A stretch of 64,000 nucleotides of DNA from Haematobia irritans (taxonomy: Eukaryota; Arthropoda; Insecta; Diptera; Muscidae): contig NC_134398.1 of the NCBI RefSeq assembly GCF_050003625.1, positions 27,249,211-27,313,210 of the forward strand, given 5' to 3'. Positions within the stretch are counted from its first letter, which is position 1; each line of letters opens with the position of its first letter. The position numbers and the translations under genes are program-made. Shown in pieces: positions 33,660 to 45,985 of this stretch. Below the pieces are notes generated by a model. It made no database searches and was not told the DNA's origin. It saw only the letters and a program-made list of their open reading frames with translations.

Positions 33660-33787
33660 TATTACCCTACGATGTAGCTTTCCGATTACGATAATCACAG
33701 AATTAAATATCGAGCAAAGAATTTTAATATTTGAATAAAAACAATACACGACGTATATTAAAGGTATATTGAAGCATAAGTTTGAAG

Positions 33788-34330
33788 AATCTTCATTAAA
33801 AACTGTTATCGGCCTTTGCTACTATCCACAACACTGAGTATGTGGCTGACGCTACAGAGCAGAGTCGACCCATAAAAGTTACAAGTGTGTATGGATGTAT
33901 GGATAAATACTAATACAGTGTTTATTTGATGACGTGATATTCAGTAGCTCAGGCAGGTTAACATATCCCCCCCACCATTTTTTATGTATAACTTCAATAA
34001 GGAAACACACCTTCTTTTTTGTAAAGCTTAAAGTCAGTTAACTTTAATAGTTGTTATATTTATCTTTGTTGTTTAACATATTCTGTGATTAACATATGGT
34101 ATGTTAAATTACTCTCCCATATATATACACATACCAACTAGCTATTTCTCAGAGATCGTTAAACCTCCCCGTCCGCTTCTTGTTATATACAATGTAATCA
34201 CAATGCAAATGAAATGTTTTGTAATGAAATTTACTGTGGCTAAAGTAAGTATTACCCTACGATAGACATTAAAATTTTAATATCAATTGAAGCTCCTTGA
34301 TATCCAAGGCATATTAAGGATCCACGAAAC
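33788..34330 (+). repeat. Diverged tandem duplication, right unit
   Basis: Repeats the left unit's landmarks: GAATCTTCATTAAAAACTGT, TATCGGCCTTTGCTACTAT, AACTTCAATAAGGAAACACA, TATTCTGTGATTAACATATG, ATGTAATCACAATGCAAATG, ATTACCCTACGAT. It lacks the mariner and the MITE. Function unknown. Confidence 0.7.
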
Positions 34331-36185
34331 AAGAAACATCTATACGATAGAATCCAGTAAATGCTGCAAAGTCTGTTGTGTAATTTTCAATAAATTTTGT
34401 TTATTTTTTTTTTTACTTTTACACTGAAAAAATGGGGTTTCTTTATGAGCAACGAATTTTTCGACGAACGAAATTTTCTTGTTTATTTTTCTTGTTTATG
34501 GGAAAAAATGATTCCAATAAATTCGAGTTTGTTTGTCTTTTCTATCGTTCCGGAGAAAACCCGGGCTCAAGGAGGACTTCGGCTTTAAAGGGTTAATATT
34601 TCATTCCACTTAGAGATAAAGAGATTCGCTCTCTACCTCTGAGAGACTGTAAGAGATTAAAAATGAAGGATTTCATAGAATCCACATATTAGAGGGACTA
34701 TTTAAGCTATAAATTCAGCTTAAATGGTCCATTTTATATGTGGCAAACTGATAAGCAAAAAATGATCAGTTTTAAATCGAATTAATTTTTTGCATATAAA
34801 ACACTTAAATTACGAAATATTTATCTTAATTTTAATACGATCTAATGTATCATCTTCTTTGTCTATTACTTTCTTATGCACCATGTTGCCAGTATTTTTC
34901 TGGCATTTGTCCCCGAATTGAGAGGCTTTCATTCCTAAAAATCCCCAATTTAAATTAAAATTCCTCACAAAAATCCCCAATAAAATCAATTTTTATAAAA
35001 ACAATCTAGAAAATTCGTAACAATTTAAAAATTGAAAACAAAAATAATTTTTTTCTCATGCCGAGTTGCAAACTGATCAAAATTTCAAAAAAAACTGGAG
35101 TTCGGTTATCATGTATTTAAAAACGACAATTTACTTTTAAATACTCAAGTAATAAAATTGGGCGATCGATAAAAAATGTAAATCCAAATAATTCTAATGA
35201 GTAACTTTTATAAAAACAAATCACAACATTCTTCATTCTACATAGTTCCACTAAACATTCCGAATGACATCATCTGATAAGATATACAGATGTAGGGTTA
35301 GAGAAGAGTTTGATAGTATGATGATGATGACGACAATTTTCTATCTCTACATGTTATTGTACTCTCGATATTCGGAATTCCCTACATACTCATTTGTTTT
35401 GATTAAAAATAAAAACAAAACAAATTTTAGTAAATCAAAGCTATGTAAGTGGGAATGATACGAGGGGTGGTTTAAAAGGATTTTGTATGTTCACAAAATC
35501 CGTAAAATAGATGTGGTTAAAAATAATTTAGAATTTTAATTCAAAAACCATAAACTGAAATCTAATAATTTTCTTGTTTTAAGTACAACAAACAAAATAA
35601 CATACCAGCAGGGAGCAAACATCAGCCGGTACGGCAGCCCACACCAATCGAAGGTGTAAATTTTCTGCTGACCTCTTTGGAAAGTAATCTCGATCATTTT
35701 GTTAACTATTCAATTTGGAATGGCCATAGACAAATTAGAAGAAGACGAAGTCTTGTCATAGAAAAACTGAAGCACCAGAGCACTCTGCCAACAAAATATC
35801 GTGAAGTTTGCGTCGACGTGTCTCTCAAATGTACTGCCGTTTGCATCGGAAAATATCAAAACATTTGTGTTTTTTTCATAAATTTCAGAATTAAAATCAG
35901 AACGATTATAGAAAATTTAAATAAAACGTATGTGTATATTAAAGCGAATATTTATTATGGTTTTATGTGAATATTGCAGTTTTAATTTATTCCTGGGCAG
36001 AGCTGCCTTGGAAAAAAATTGACAAATAAAGCAATTTTTTATAGCCCTCTAAACCTTGAGAGCACAAGGCTTAATCTTCTTATTTTCAATGATCATTGGA
36101 ATGGCTTCTTACCGGTGACGCCAGGGAAATTTTTCGGTTTACCCTACCAGGCCAAACAAAGTTCCCTACTTTCCCCTACATTCCC
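34331..36185. other. Intergenic DNA, no gene supported
   Basis: Contains short open frames (34397-34588, 35264-35458, and about 35620-35970) with no domain I recognise. The last follows a possible acceptor (ACATACCAG) but lacks supporting similarity. No repeats of known class are visible. Confidence 0.35.
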
Positions 36186-38530
36186 AAAAAATAAAATTTT
36201 GAGAAAATTTTCTATAGAAATAAAAATTTGAGAACATTATCTACAGAAATAATATTTTTAGAAAAAATTTCATAGAAATACAATTTTGAGAGAGTTTTTT
36301 GCAGAAATAAAATTTTGGGTAAATTTTCGATAGAAATAAAATTTTGAGAAAATTTTTTATAGAAATAAAATTTTTAGAAAAAATTCAATAGAAATAAAAT
36401 GTTGACAAAATGTTCTATAGAAATAAAATTTTGAGAAAAATTTCTATAGAAATAAAATTTTGAGAAAATTTTCTATAGAAATAAAATTTTGAGAAAATTT
36501 TCTATAGAAATAACATTTTGACAAAATTTTCTATAGAAATAAAATTTTGACAAAATGTTCTAAAGAAATAAAATTTTGAAAAAAAATTTCTATAGAAATG
36601 CAATTTTAACAAAATTTTCTATAGAAATAAAATTTTGACAAAATTTTTTATAGAAATAAAATGTTGACAACAATTTCTATGGAAATAAAATTTTGACAAA
36701 ATTTTCTATAGAAATAAAATTTTGACAAAATATTCTATAGAAATAAAACTTTGATAAAATTTTCTATAGAAATAAAATTTTGATAAAATTTTCTACGGAA
36801 TAAAATTTTGTATAGAAATAAAATTTTGACTTACTTTTGTATAGAAATCACACTTTTGAGAAAAATTTCAATAGAAAAAGATTGAGAAAATTTTCTATAG
36901 AAATAAAATTTTAACAAAATTTTCTATGGAAATAAAATGTTGACAAAATTTTCTGTAGAAATAAAATGTTGACAAAATTTTCTACAGAAATAAAATTTTG
37001 AGAAAATTTTCAATACAAATAAAATTTTGACAAAATTTTCTATAGAAATAAAATTTTCACAAAATTTTCTATAGAAATAAAATTTTCACAAAATTTTCTA
37101 TAGCAATAAAATTTTGAGAAAATTTTCTATAGAAATTAAATTTTGAGAAAATTTTCTATAGAAATAAAATTTTGAGAAAATTTTCTATAGAAATAAAATT
37201 TTGACAAAATGTTCTAAAGAAATAAAATTTTGAAAAAATTTTCTAAAGAAATAAAATTTTGACTGAATAATGTATAGAAAAAAAATTCTGACTAAATTTT
37301 GTGTAGAAATAAAATTTTGAGAAAATTTTCTATAGAAATAAAATTTTGACAAAATTTTCTATAGAAATAAAATTTTGACTAAATTTTGTACAGAAAAAAA
37401 TTTTTGACTAAATTTTGTATAGAAATCAAACATTGAGAAAATTTTCAATAGAAAAAGGTTGAGAAAACTTTCTATAGAAATAAAATTTTGACAAAATTTT
37501 CTATAGAAATAAAATTTTGACAAAATGTTCTATAGAAATAAAACTTTGATAAAATTTTGACAAAATTTTTTATAGGAATAAAATTTTGACAAAATTTTGT
37601 ATAGAAATCAAAGTTTGAGAAAATTTTCAATATAAATAGATTGAGAAAATTTTCTATGGAAATATAATTTTAACAAAATATTCTATAGAAGATTGAGAAA
37701 ATTTTCTACGGAAATATAATTTTAACAAAATTTTCTATAGAAAAAAAGTTTTGACAAAATTTTCTCTAGAAATAATATTTTGAGAAAATTTTCTATAGAA
37801 ATAAAAATTTGACAAAATTTTCTATAGAAATAAAATTTTGAGAAAATTTTCTATAGAAATAAAATTTTGACAAAATTTTCTATAGAAATAAAATTTTGAC
37901 AAAATTTTCTATAGAAATAAAACTTTGATAAAATTTTCTATAGAAATAAAATTTTGAGAAAATTTTCTATAGAAATAAAATTTTGAAAAAATTTTCTATA
38001 GAAATAAAATTATGAGAAAATTTTCTATAGAAATAAAATTTTGAGAAAATTTTCTATGCAAATAAAATTTTGAGAAAATTATCTATAGAAATAAAATTTT
38101 GGTTAAATTTTGTATAGAAATCAAAGTTTGAGCGAATTTTCAATAGAAATAGATTGAGAAAATTTTCTATAGAAATAAAATTTTGACAAAATTTTCTGTA
38201 GAAATAAAGTTTTACAAAATTTTCTATAGAAATTATATTTTGAGAAAATTTTCTATAGAAATAAAATTTTGACAAAATTTTCTATAGAAATAAAATTTTG
38301 ACAAAATTTTCTATAGAAATAAAATTTTGAGAAAATTTTCTATACAAATAAAATTTTGACAAAATTTTCTGTAGAAATAAAATTTTACAAAATTTTCTAT
38401 AGAAATTATATTTTGAGAAAATTTTCTATAGAACTAAAATTTTGACAAAATTTTCTATAGAAATAAAATTTTGAGAAAATTTTCTATGGAATAAAATTTT
38501 GACTAAATTTTCTATAGAAATATTTGTAGT
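36186..38530 (-). repeat. 29-bp satellite array
   Basis: Minus-orientation units rich in the GAGAAAATTTTCTATAG variant. The array ends in the module at 38531-38698. Confidence 0.95.
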
Positions 38531-38698
38531 AAAATTTTCTTCATTTTTAAAGATCTTCTCCAGAGCCATCAAAATGTAAAAACTCTTAAAAATTGTGTTG
38601 AGTGAAAAAGTCCCTACATTGTGCCCCTACGTCCCTAAGAGACGCTAAATATTATAAAAAAAACCTACACGTAGTGAATTTCCCTTGCTTTTGCCAAC
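38531..38698. repeat. Array-end module, first copy
   Basis: About 165 bp with landmarks AAAGATCTTCTCCAGAGCCA, AAAAATTGTGTTGAGT, CCCTACATTGTGCCCC, ACCTACACGTAGTGAATTTC and TTGCTTTTGCCAAC. It is nearly identical to 39910-40079. Satellite flanks it on both sides here. Confidence 0.85.
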
Positions 38699-39885
38699 AA
38701 AATAAAATTTTGACAACATTTTCTATAGAAATACAATTTTGACAAAATTTTCTATAGAAATAAAATTTTGACAAAATGTTCTATAGAAAGAAAACTTTGA
38801 TAAAATTTTGACAAAATTTTATTTAGAAATAAAATTTTGACAAAATTTTCTATAGAAATAAATTTTTGATAAAATTTTATTTAGAAATAAAATTTTAACA
38901 AAATTTTCTATGGAAATAAAAATTTTCAAAATTTTTTTTTTATGGAAATAAAGTTTTAACAAAATTTTCTATCAAAATAAAAATTTGAATTTTTTTATGG
39001 AAATAAAATTTTGACAAAATTTTCTATGGAAATAAAATGTTGACAAGATTTTTATAGGAATAAAATTTTGACAAAATTTTCTATAGAAATAAAATTTTGA
39101 CAAAATTTTTTATGGAAATAAAATGTTGACAAGATTTTTATAGAAATAAAAATTTCCCAAAATTTTCTATAGAAATAAAATTTTGACAAAATTTTCTATA
39201 GAAATAAAACTTTTATAAAATTTTCTATAGAAATTTTTTGAGAATTGAATTTTGAGAAAATTTTCTATAGAAATAAAATGTTGACTAAATTTTATATAGA
39301 AATCAAAGTTTGAGAAAATTTTAAATAGAAATAGATTGAGAAAATTTTCTATAGAAATAAAATTGTGACAAAATATTGTATAGAAATAAAATTTTGACTA
39401 AATTTTGTATAGAAATCAGAGTTTGAGAAAATTTTCAATAGAAATAAAATTTTGACTAAATTTTGTATAGAAATCAAACTTTGAGAAAATTTTCAATAGA
39501 AATAGATTGACAAAATTTTCTATAGAAATAAAATTTTGACAAAATTTTCTATAGAAATAAAATTATGAGAAAATTTTCTATAGAAATACAATTTTGAGAA
39601 AATTTTCTATAGAAATAAAATTTTGAGAAAATTTTCTATAGAAATAAAATTTTGAGAAAATTTTCTATAGAAATAAAATTTTGACAAAATGTTCTATAGA
39701 AATAAAACTTTGATAATATTTTCTATAGAAATAAAATTTTGAGAAAATTTTATATAGAAATAAAATTTTGAGAAAATTTTCTATACAAATAAAATTTTGA
39801 CAAAATTTTCTATGGAATAAAATTTTGACAAAGTTTTCTATAGAAATAAAATTTTGCTAAATTTTCTATAGAAATATTTGTTTGG
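38699..39885 (-). repeat. 29-bp satellite array between duplicated modules
   Basis: Minus-orientation units. Together with the following module it appears to repeat the preceding array plus module, a segmental tandem duplication of about 1.4 kb. Confidence 0.93.
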
Positions 39886-40079
39886 TAGATTTGTAGTAAA
39901 ATTTTCTTGAAAATCTTCTTCATTTTAAAGATCTTCTCCAGAGCCACCAAAATGTAAAAACTCTTAAAAATTGTGTTGAGTAAAAAAGTCCCTACATTGT
40001 GCCCCCACGTCCCTACGAGACGCTAAATATTATAAAAAAAAACCTACACGTAGTGAATTTCCCCTGCTTTTGCCAACAC
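39886..40079. repeat. Array-end module, second copy
   Basis: Same landmarks as 38531-38698 with about 10 differences. It continues into unrelated DNA (ACTGCTTCTTACC), which probably marks the original right border of the satellite locus. Confidence 0.85.
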
Positions 40080-40084
40080 TGCTT

Positions 40085-40450
40085 CTTACCAAAGAAATTC
40101 GAAGCAGATCCTTGATTCTTTCCAGTCTAACTCTCTTTTATGTATAGGTGAGTTGTTGCACTTTTTGAAACTTCAATGGCTTCAGACCATTTTTCAATAT
40201 GTGTTACCTCTGTTCTGGCGATATGTTCAGCTTATGATCAAGTTTTCTACCGTTGCGGCATGAATTTCGGCCTTTTTGGGGAATTTCTGGTATCGTTACC
40301 ATTTCATTTAGCTCAATTTTTGGTTGCGATACAACACTGCCAGTGTCAATGTAACGAGCAATGTTACGATAAACAAAAAATTTATTCACATTTTCTAACC
40401 AAATCACACTTGATTTCTATCACGAATAATTTTATTTCTGAATGCAATAT
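40085..40450 (-). pseudogene. Tc1-like transposase N-terminal fragment
   Basis: The minus strand reads VYRNIARYIDTGSVVSQPK, RNGRKLDHKLNISPE, then in other frames ILKNGLKPLKFQKVQQLTY and KRVRLERIKDLLRISLVRS. This is the order found in Tc1-type transposase DNA-binding domains and linker. At least two frameshifts and a stop break it. The catalytic domain is absent, cut off at the array-end module (40079). Its own 5' side runs toward 40600, where a CACCCTGTATA motif may mark an inverted repeat. Confidence 0.65.
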
Positions 40451-40707
40451 ATCAAAATGCTTTTGTAAAATTGGAAACAATAAAATTAACTGACTAGAAT
40501 AAATCTGTCAATTGTCAAACGAGTGATTTAGAAATGATAGCAACTCAAAGTTTGTTGTATTACATATCAAACACCCTGTATAGAGAAGTATCAAAACACC
40601 TGTATATCCAATTTCAATACCAAACATTTTTAAATTTAATTACTTTACGAACAAACCTTTTATTACTAACCTCGTACATCAGCTGTAAATTCTGTCAAGA
40701 TATTTCG

Positions 40708-40727
40708 CTCTCCCTCTCTCTCTCTTT
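40708..40727. repeat. (CT)n microsatellite
   Basis: CTCTCCCTCTCTCTCTCT, a short simple repeat. Confidence 0.9.
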
Positions 40728-40763
40728 ATCATCATATATCTTAACAATGATCTTTAAGTATTC

Positions 40764-40783
40764 ATACATACATACATACATAG
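40764..40783. repeat. (CATA)n microsatellite
   Basis: Five CATA repeats followed by GGCAGAGAG. Confidence 0.9.
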
Positions 40784-40789
40784 GCAGAG

Positions 40790-42520
40790 AGCATTAAACG
40801 ATCATACAGTTATTGAGAAACCAACAACAAAAAGCTACCCCGAAATGGCAAACTACACAAACAACTAACCCATAGACAATGGAGAAAAAATAATTCATTC
40901 AATGGATGTTTTGACTGTTGGATATTTGTATTGGTCTCATGGGCATTGGAATTTTAAATTCGAAAAAAATGTTTAAGTTTAGTTTTAGTCGGCAAATTTA
41001 AGTAAACGCACCATGTTTCTGTTCGTCTGTCGCGAATGACGTTTTTTTTGGCATTTCTTTGAGCTATCAACGGTTTGTGAGAGTTTTTTTTTTTGTAATG
41101 CTTAAACTATTGATTTATTTATTACATTTTTGAATGATTTAATATATTTGGTAATGTGGCGACACCAAAAAACACACACCCCAAGACAATAACGTCATTG
41201 CACTTTCCTGAAATTAAATGTGCTTTAAGTTTTAAGCGATACGTACATAGACGCTTAACAGTTTCTTTAAGTTTTAAAGGCATAGCAAATAGAGAAAAAT
41301 ATTGAAATCGAAATTCTCATGTAATTAAAAATGCAAGTGAAATACATAAAATTTACAATGAATGGCTTTGTCTCTACAACTAGAAAGTGATCAAAGTTCT
41401 TAGTGGCACATACACATAAGTTTTATAAATAAAAAATGTTGAAAAAAATATCTACAAGTTCAAGTGAATACCCGATTTGTGATATTTTTATTTATTTATT
41501 TTTTTAACTTTAAATGAAAATCATCTATGATGCTGAAATAAAAAGCAAGTCTCTCCAATATTAAAAATATTGTTGCCAATTAGTCTAGCACGAATGACGA
41601 AAGACATGTCATTTACAATCACAATTTACCAACATCTTAGTGTCAGTAATGAAATGCCATAAATATCTCATTAGTTCTTTGAAAAAAAAATATTTTAAAA
41701 TAATTTTCAGAATTTGTGAGAAGGCGGAAACATTTTTCAAAGCTTTTTAAAATGAAAACTAACAATATTATACATTTTTGAAATATTACATCCTGCTATA
41801 GAAATAAAAGTGAATTGTTAACTAAAATAAAAATATTTTTTTTTAATTTTTTTTAATTTACAAATTTAAAGAATATCGTTTAAACCAAGTTCAATTAAAA
41901 GCAATTTTTCTGTTCTTTAAGAAAACTAACTTAAATAATAAAAATTTAGTGGAAAAATTTAAGTTTTTATTCAGTTCAAAAAAAAATAAAGCATGATAAT
42001 TTGAAGAAAACATAATTTTATTAAATAATTAAATTTTCATTAATTCAAGTCGTCACCATCATCATGCATATGCAACTCTGCTTTTAAGGGCAATCGCAGC
42101 ACTCTCGTTTGTCGTTATTATTAGACAAAATTCGCATATTTTACAGGAAAAGAAAACTCCATTAATGTTATTTTTTAATTCATGCCATTTTTTAAATTGT
42201 TTATTTAATAAAACTCAAAACATTTTTTTTTTTTAATTTTTCTTTCAATATTTACAAATTTAATAGAATTTAAATTATTATATTAACTCAGTAACATGCA
42301 ATAATATTTAATTTAATCAGTAATCATAGGTTAATAAAAAAACATTATATCATTACATGTACTAAGTTAAGTTGAATCTACTTCGTGCATTTAATGAATG
42401 TATCATATATGATAAGTTTATTAAATTTAATATATCCGAAAAACTTAACAGCTTTTAACTTATAATTTACATTGAATCACATAAATCAATTAAAATTAAA
42501 AAATTACGCCTATAAACATT
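40790..42520. other. Intergenic or intronic DNA, no feature recognised
   Basis: About 1.7 kb, AT-rich, with poly(T) and poly(A) runs. No domain-bearing frame, element end or tandem structure seen. Confidence 0.4.
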
Positions 42521-42524
42521 AGCG

Positions 42525-43315
42525 TTGCTAGACAATTTTCCTAGGCGGGGCTATAGGCCCCCTAGCAAAAAATTATAAGACTGAAGTTATAGCTTCAATT
42601 AATGTTTTATTTTATAAAAATAAATAAAAAAATCAGACTTCAACATAACTAGACAATTAATTTATAAAAAAAGCAACTAAAAGTATTTCCAAACTTTTGG
42701 GTGTTGTTCTAAAGGCACAACTTTAAAAGCACTTCCAAAAATGTCATCACAAAAAGTTAAATGTTTAACCTATGCAGAAAATTTTTTTAGTTCAATGTTT
42801 TATACCTCATTCACATTACACTTCCAAAATCCACTTTAACTAGATTTCAACTGTCATTTGCCTTATAAAAAGGGGATTTCAAATCCACTTTTATTCGATT
42901 TCGAGCCTAATATGAATGAGCTATTAACTCGTTTTTACGTATTTTGAATGGGTATGTTTTTAATAGGTTAAAAAAAGAGTAAGATTTATAAAATGATACA
43001 AATTTTATTGCAAAAATTTTAATATTTTAAAAATTTTTGAAAATATTCGAGGTCAAATTTTTCAGACAAGCGTTATAATGCATCAAAAATCATCAAAACT
43101 TAAAAAAAAAGTTATTCAGGAAAATATCACAAAATTTTTTAATTCGCCTTATAATAAATAAAATTAAATTAAATTAAAATTATATATTGCCATCAGCAAC
43201 TGCTACCACAATGCAAAATCGTAAATAGGTTTTCAAATTCTGGGGGGGGGGGCTAAAATTTTTTCTGGGGGGTCTAAGCCCCCTCCCCAGATGCCTTCCT
43301 ACGCTTATGCCCATA
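42525..43315. mobile_element. Possible degraded DNA element with GGGGCT/AGCCCC ends
   Basis: The left side has GCGTTGCTAG...CTAGGCGGGGCTATAGGCCC. The right side has GGGGGGTCTAAGCCCCCT...TACGCTTATGCC. These two G/C-rich borders enclose AT-rich DNA and look like remote inverted ends of one element. Superfamily is not assignable and the pairing is imperfect. Confidence 0.35.
42665..43150 (+). mobile_element. CCCAGCAAAA family element, diverged copy
   Basis: Shares TTCTAAAGGCACAACTTTAA, AAAAGCACTTCCA, GAGTAAGATTTATAAAATGA and AAAATATCACAAAATTTTTT with the 51899-52471 element, in order and at similar spacing. The terminal CCCAGCAAAA is lost on the left. It lies inside the possible older element at 42525-43315. 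Confidence 0.65.
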
Positions 43316-43524
43316 AATAGAAACATCGACGGAGTGTTACCCATCATAAGACCAAATTTGTAAAGCATTTTGCACTGAGCTAGTCAACGGTGCAAATGGT
43401 TACACTTTCAAACAGCTGTTGAAGACGCTTATATTATTCGAGATACAAAAGAAAGTGTATGGCGGGTGTATTGTGGTTGCTTTTCATTTTCGTCACCACA
43501 GCTGATTAATTTACCACAAAGAAT

Positions 43525-44525
43525 TTGTCAAAATTTGTCAAAATTTTATTTCCATAGAAAATTTTGTAAAATTTTTATTTCTATAGAAAATTTTGTCAAA
43601 ATTTTATTTCCATAGAAAATTTTTTCAGATTTTATTTCCATAGAAAATTTTTTCAGATTTTATTTCTATAAATTAATTCTATAAATTAATAAATTAATTC
43701 TATAAATAAATAATTTTGTCAAAATTTTATTTCTATAGAAAATTTTGTCAACATTTTATTTCTATAGAAAATTTTGTCAACATTTTATTTCTATAGAAAA
43801 TTTTGTCAAAATTTTATATCTATAGAACATTTTGTCAAAATTTTATTTCTATAGAAAATTTTCTAAAAATTTTATTTCTACAGAAAATTTTCTCAAAATT
43901 TTATTTCTATAGAAAATTTTCTCAAAATTTTATTTCTACAGAAAATTTTGTCAAAATTTTATTTCTATAAAAAATTATGTCAAATTTTTATTTCTATAGA
44001 AAATTTTGCCAAAATTTTATTTCTATAGAAAATTTTGTCAAAATTTTATTTCTATAGGAAATTTTGTCAAAATTTTATTTCTAAAGTAAATTTTGTCAAA
44101 ATTTTATTTCTATAAAAAATTTTGTAAAAATTTTATTTCTATAAAAAATTTTGTCAAAATTTTATTTCTGTAAAAAATTTTGTCAAAATTTTATTTCTAT
44201 AAAAAATTTTGTCAAAATTTTATTTCCATGGAAAATTTTGTCAAAATTTTATTTGTATAAAAAAGTATGTCAAAATTTTATTTCTATAGAAAATTTTATT
44301 TATATAGAGAATTTTATCAAAATTTTATTTCTAAAGAAAATTTTGTCCAAATTTTATCTCTATAAAAAATTCTGTCAAAATTTTATTTCTATAGAAAATT
44401 TTATCAAAATTTTATTTATATAGAAAATTTTATCAAAGTTTTATTTCTAAAGAAAATTTTATCAAAATTTTATTTCTAAAGAAAATTTTGTCAAAATTTT
44501 ATTTCTATAGAAAATTTTATCAAAA
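43525..44525 (+). repeat. 29-bp satellite array, reverse orientation
   Basis: First of the arrays whose units read TTTTGTCAAAATTTTA on the plus strand, opposite to almost all others. Clean units lie at 43720-44220. Confidence 0.95.
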
Positions 44526-44963
44526 GAAGAGGAAGCACGCTCAAAATAAACCCAGACAACTGCATTCAAATCGGTGATTTGACAGTGGCATAGGAAAAGA
44601 GATATGTTTGTTTCGAATTTATTTCGGCATAAGCCGGCTATCATACAAAACCTTTTTTCGGAAGGTTCAAGTGTGGTTCATTGTTGGGTTTAATGAACTG
44701 GCTGAATTTATTCTGATAATTGGTTGATAGTTTTGCTGCAAGTAGAGGATGCTGATGAGGAATGTGGTAATTCCGAAACGTGCGTCCATCCAACCATCTT
44801 GCAGTCTATATGGCTTTGCCCAAATAAATTTGACAAACATTCTTTTCCTCTGTTGGTTAAGCTACACTTGTAGTTTAGTCAATGTATGGTTTTAAGCTGA
44901 AATAAAAAAAACAACAACAATGCTTAAAGAACAAAACCAACAATAACAAAACAAAACGAATGG
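44526..44963 (+). repeat. Retrozyme-like unit, single complete monomer
   Basis: About 437 bp, from AGAGGAAGCACGCTCAAAAT to ACAAAACAAAACGAATGG. The ends are contiguous in the tandem unit at 27346-28000, so this is one full circular permutation flanked on both sides by satellite. It contains ribozyme copy f. Exactly one unit length between unrelated flanks is what insertion from a circular or unit-length RNA would give. Confidence 0.8.
44736..44804 (+). ncRNA. Hammerhead ribozyme (copy f)
   Basis: Fully intact 69-nt motif: CTGCAAG/CTTGCAG and GGATG/CATCC in stem I, CTGATGA, stem II GGAAT-GTGGTA-ATTCC, GAAA, stem III ACG/CGT, GTC. The best reference copy in the window. Confidence 0.9.
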
Positions 44964-45465
44964 AAAATTTTATTTCTATAGAAAATTTTGTCAAAATTTT
45001 ATTTCTATAGAAAATTTTGTCAAAAGTTTATTCCTACAGAAAATTTTGTCAAATTTTTATTTCTATAGCAAATTTTGTCAAAATTTTATTTCTATAGAAA
45101 ATTTTGTCAAAAGCTTATTTCTATAGTTTTTTTTCAAAATTTTACTTTTTAGAAAATTTTCTAAATTTTTTATTTCTATAGAAAATTTTTTAAAAATTTT
45201 ATTTCTATACAAAATTTTGTCAAAATTTTATTTCTATAAAAAGTTTTGTCAAAATTTTATTTCTATCGAAAATTTTGTCAAAATTTTATTTCCATAGAAA
45301 TTATTGTCAATGTTTTTTTCTATAGAAAATTATTTTAAAATTTTATTTCCATAGAAAATTTTGTCAATTTTGTTTTTTTCTAAAAAAAATTGTCTATAGA
45401 AAATTTTGTTAAAATTTTATTTCTGTTGAAAATTTTGTCACAATTTTATTTCTATAAAAAATTTT
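44964..45465 (+). repeat. 29-bp satellite array, reverse orientation
   Basis: Continues after the inserted retrozyme-like monomer, with more indels (TTTTTTTTC runs) than the preceding array. Confidence 0.93.
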
Positions 45466-45676
45466 GTTGTTGTTTTTTTTTTATTTCAGCTTAAAACCAT
45501 ACATTGACTAAACTACAAGAGTAGCTTAACCAACAGAGGAAAAGAATGTTTGTCAAATTTATTTGGGCAAAGCCCTATAGACTGCAAGATGGTTGGATGG
45601 ACGCACGTTTCGGAATTACCACATTCCTCATCAGCATCCTCTACTTGCAGCAAAACTATCAACCAATTATCAGAAT
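45466..45676 (-). repeat. Retrozyme-like unit fragment
   Basis: About 210 bp from GTTGTTGTT...TTTCAGCTTAAAACC through the ribozyme to CAACCAATTATCAGAAT, flanked by satellite. It is inverted relative to the complete unit 500 bp to its left. Confidence 0.8.
45582..45650 (-). ncRNA. Hammerhead ribozyme (copy g)
   Basis: Intact 69-nt motif on the minus strand, same core and stems as copy f. Confidence 0.88.
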
Positions 45677-45985
45677 TTAATTTCCATAGAAAATTTTGTC
45701 AAAATTTTATTTGTATAAAAAATCATGTCAAAATTTTATTTCTACAGAAAATTTTATTTGTATAAAAAATTATGTCAAAATTGTATTTCCATAGAAAATG
45801 TCAAAATTTTATTTCAACAGAAAATGTTGTAAAAATTTTATTTGTATAAAAAATTTTGTCAAAATTTTATTTCCATAGAAAATTTTGTCAAAATTTTATT
45901 TGTATAAAAAATGATGTCAAAAATTTTTTTCCAAAGAATATTTTGTCAAAATTTGTTTTTCTATAGAAAATTATTATATTTCATG
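45677..45985 (+). repeat. 29-bp satellite array, reverse orientation
   Basis: Short diverged array with frequent TTTGTATAAAAAATTATGTC variants. Confidence 0.92.

Larger units (their letters stand above)
32205..33787 (+). repeat. Diverged tandem duplication, left unit (interrupted)
   Basis: Starts GAATCTTCATTAAAAACGGT (32211) and includes TATTCTGTGATTAGCATATG and ATGTAATCACAATGCAAATG. The same landmarks recur in order in the next unit from 33788. Without its two insertions (MITE 32506-32631, mariner 32726-33659) the unit is about 520 bp. Confidence 0.7.

Noticed and set aside
35620..35970. Possible exon after a CATACCAG acceptor, reading ESNLDHFVNYSIWNGHRQ
   Set aside because: Looks slightly more protein-like than background, but there is no recognisable family, no donor and no second exon. 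Left as unsupported.
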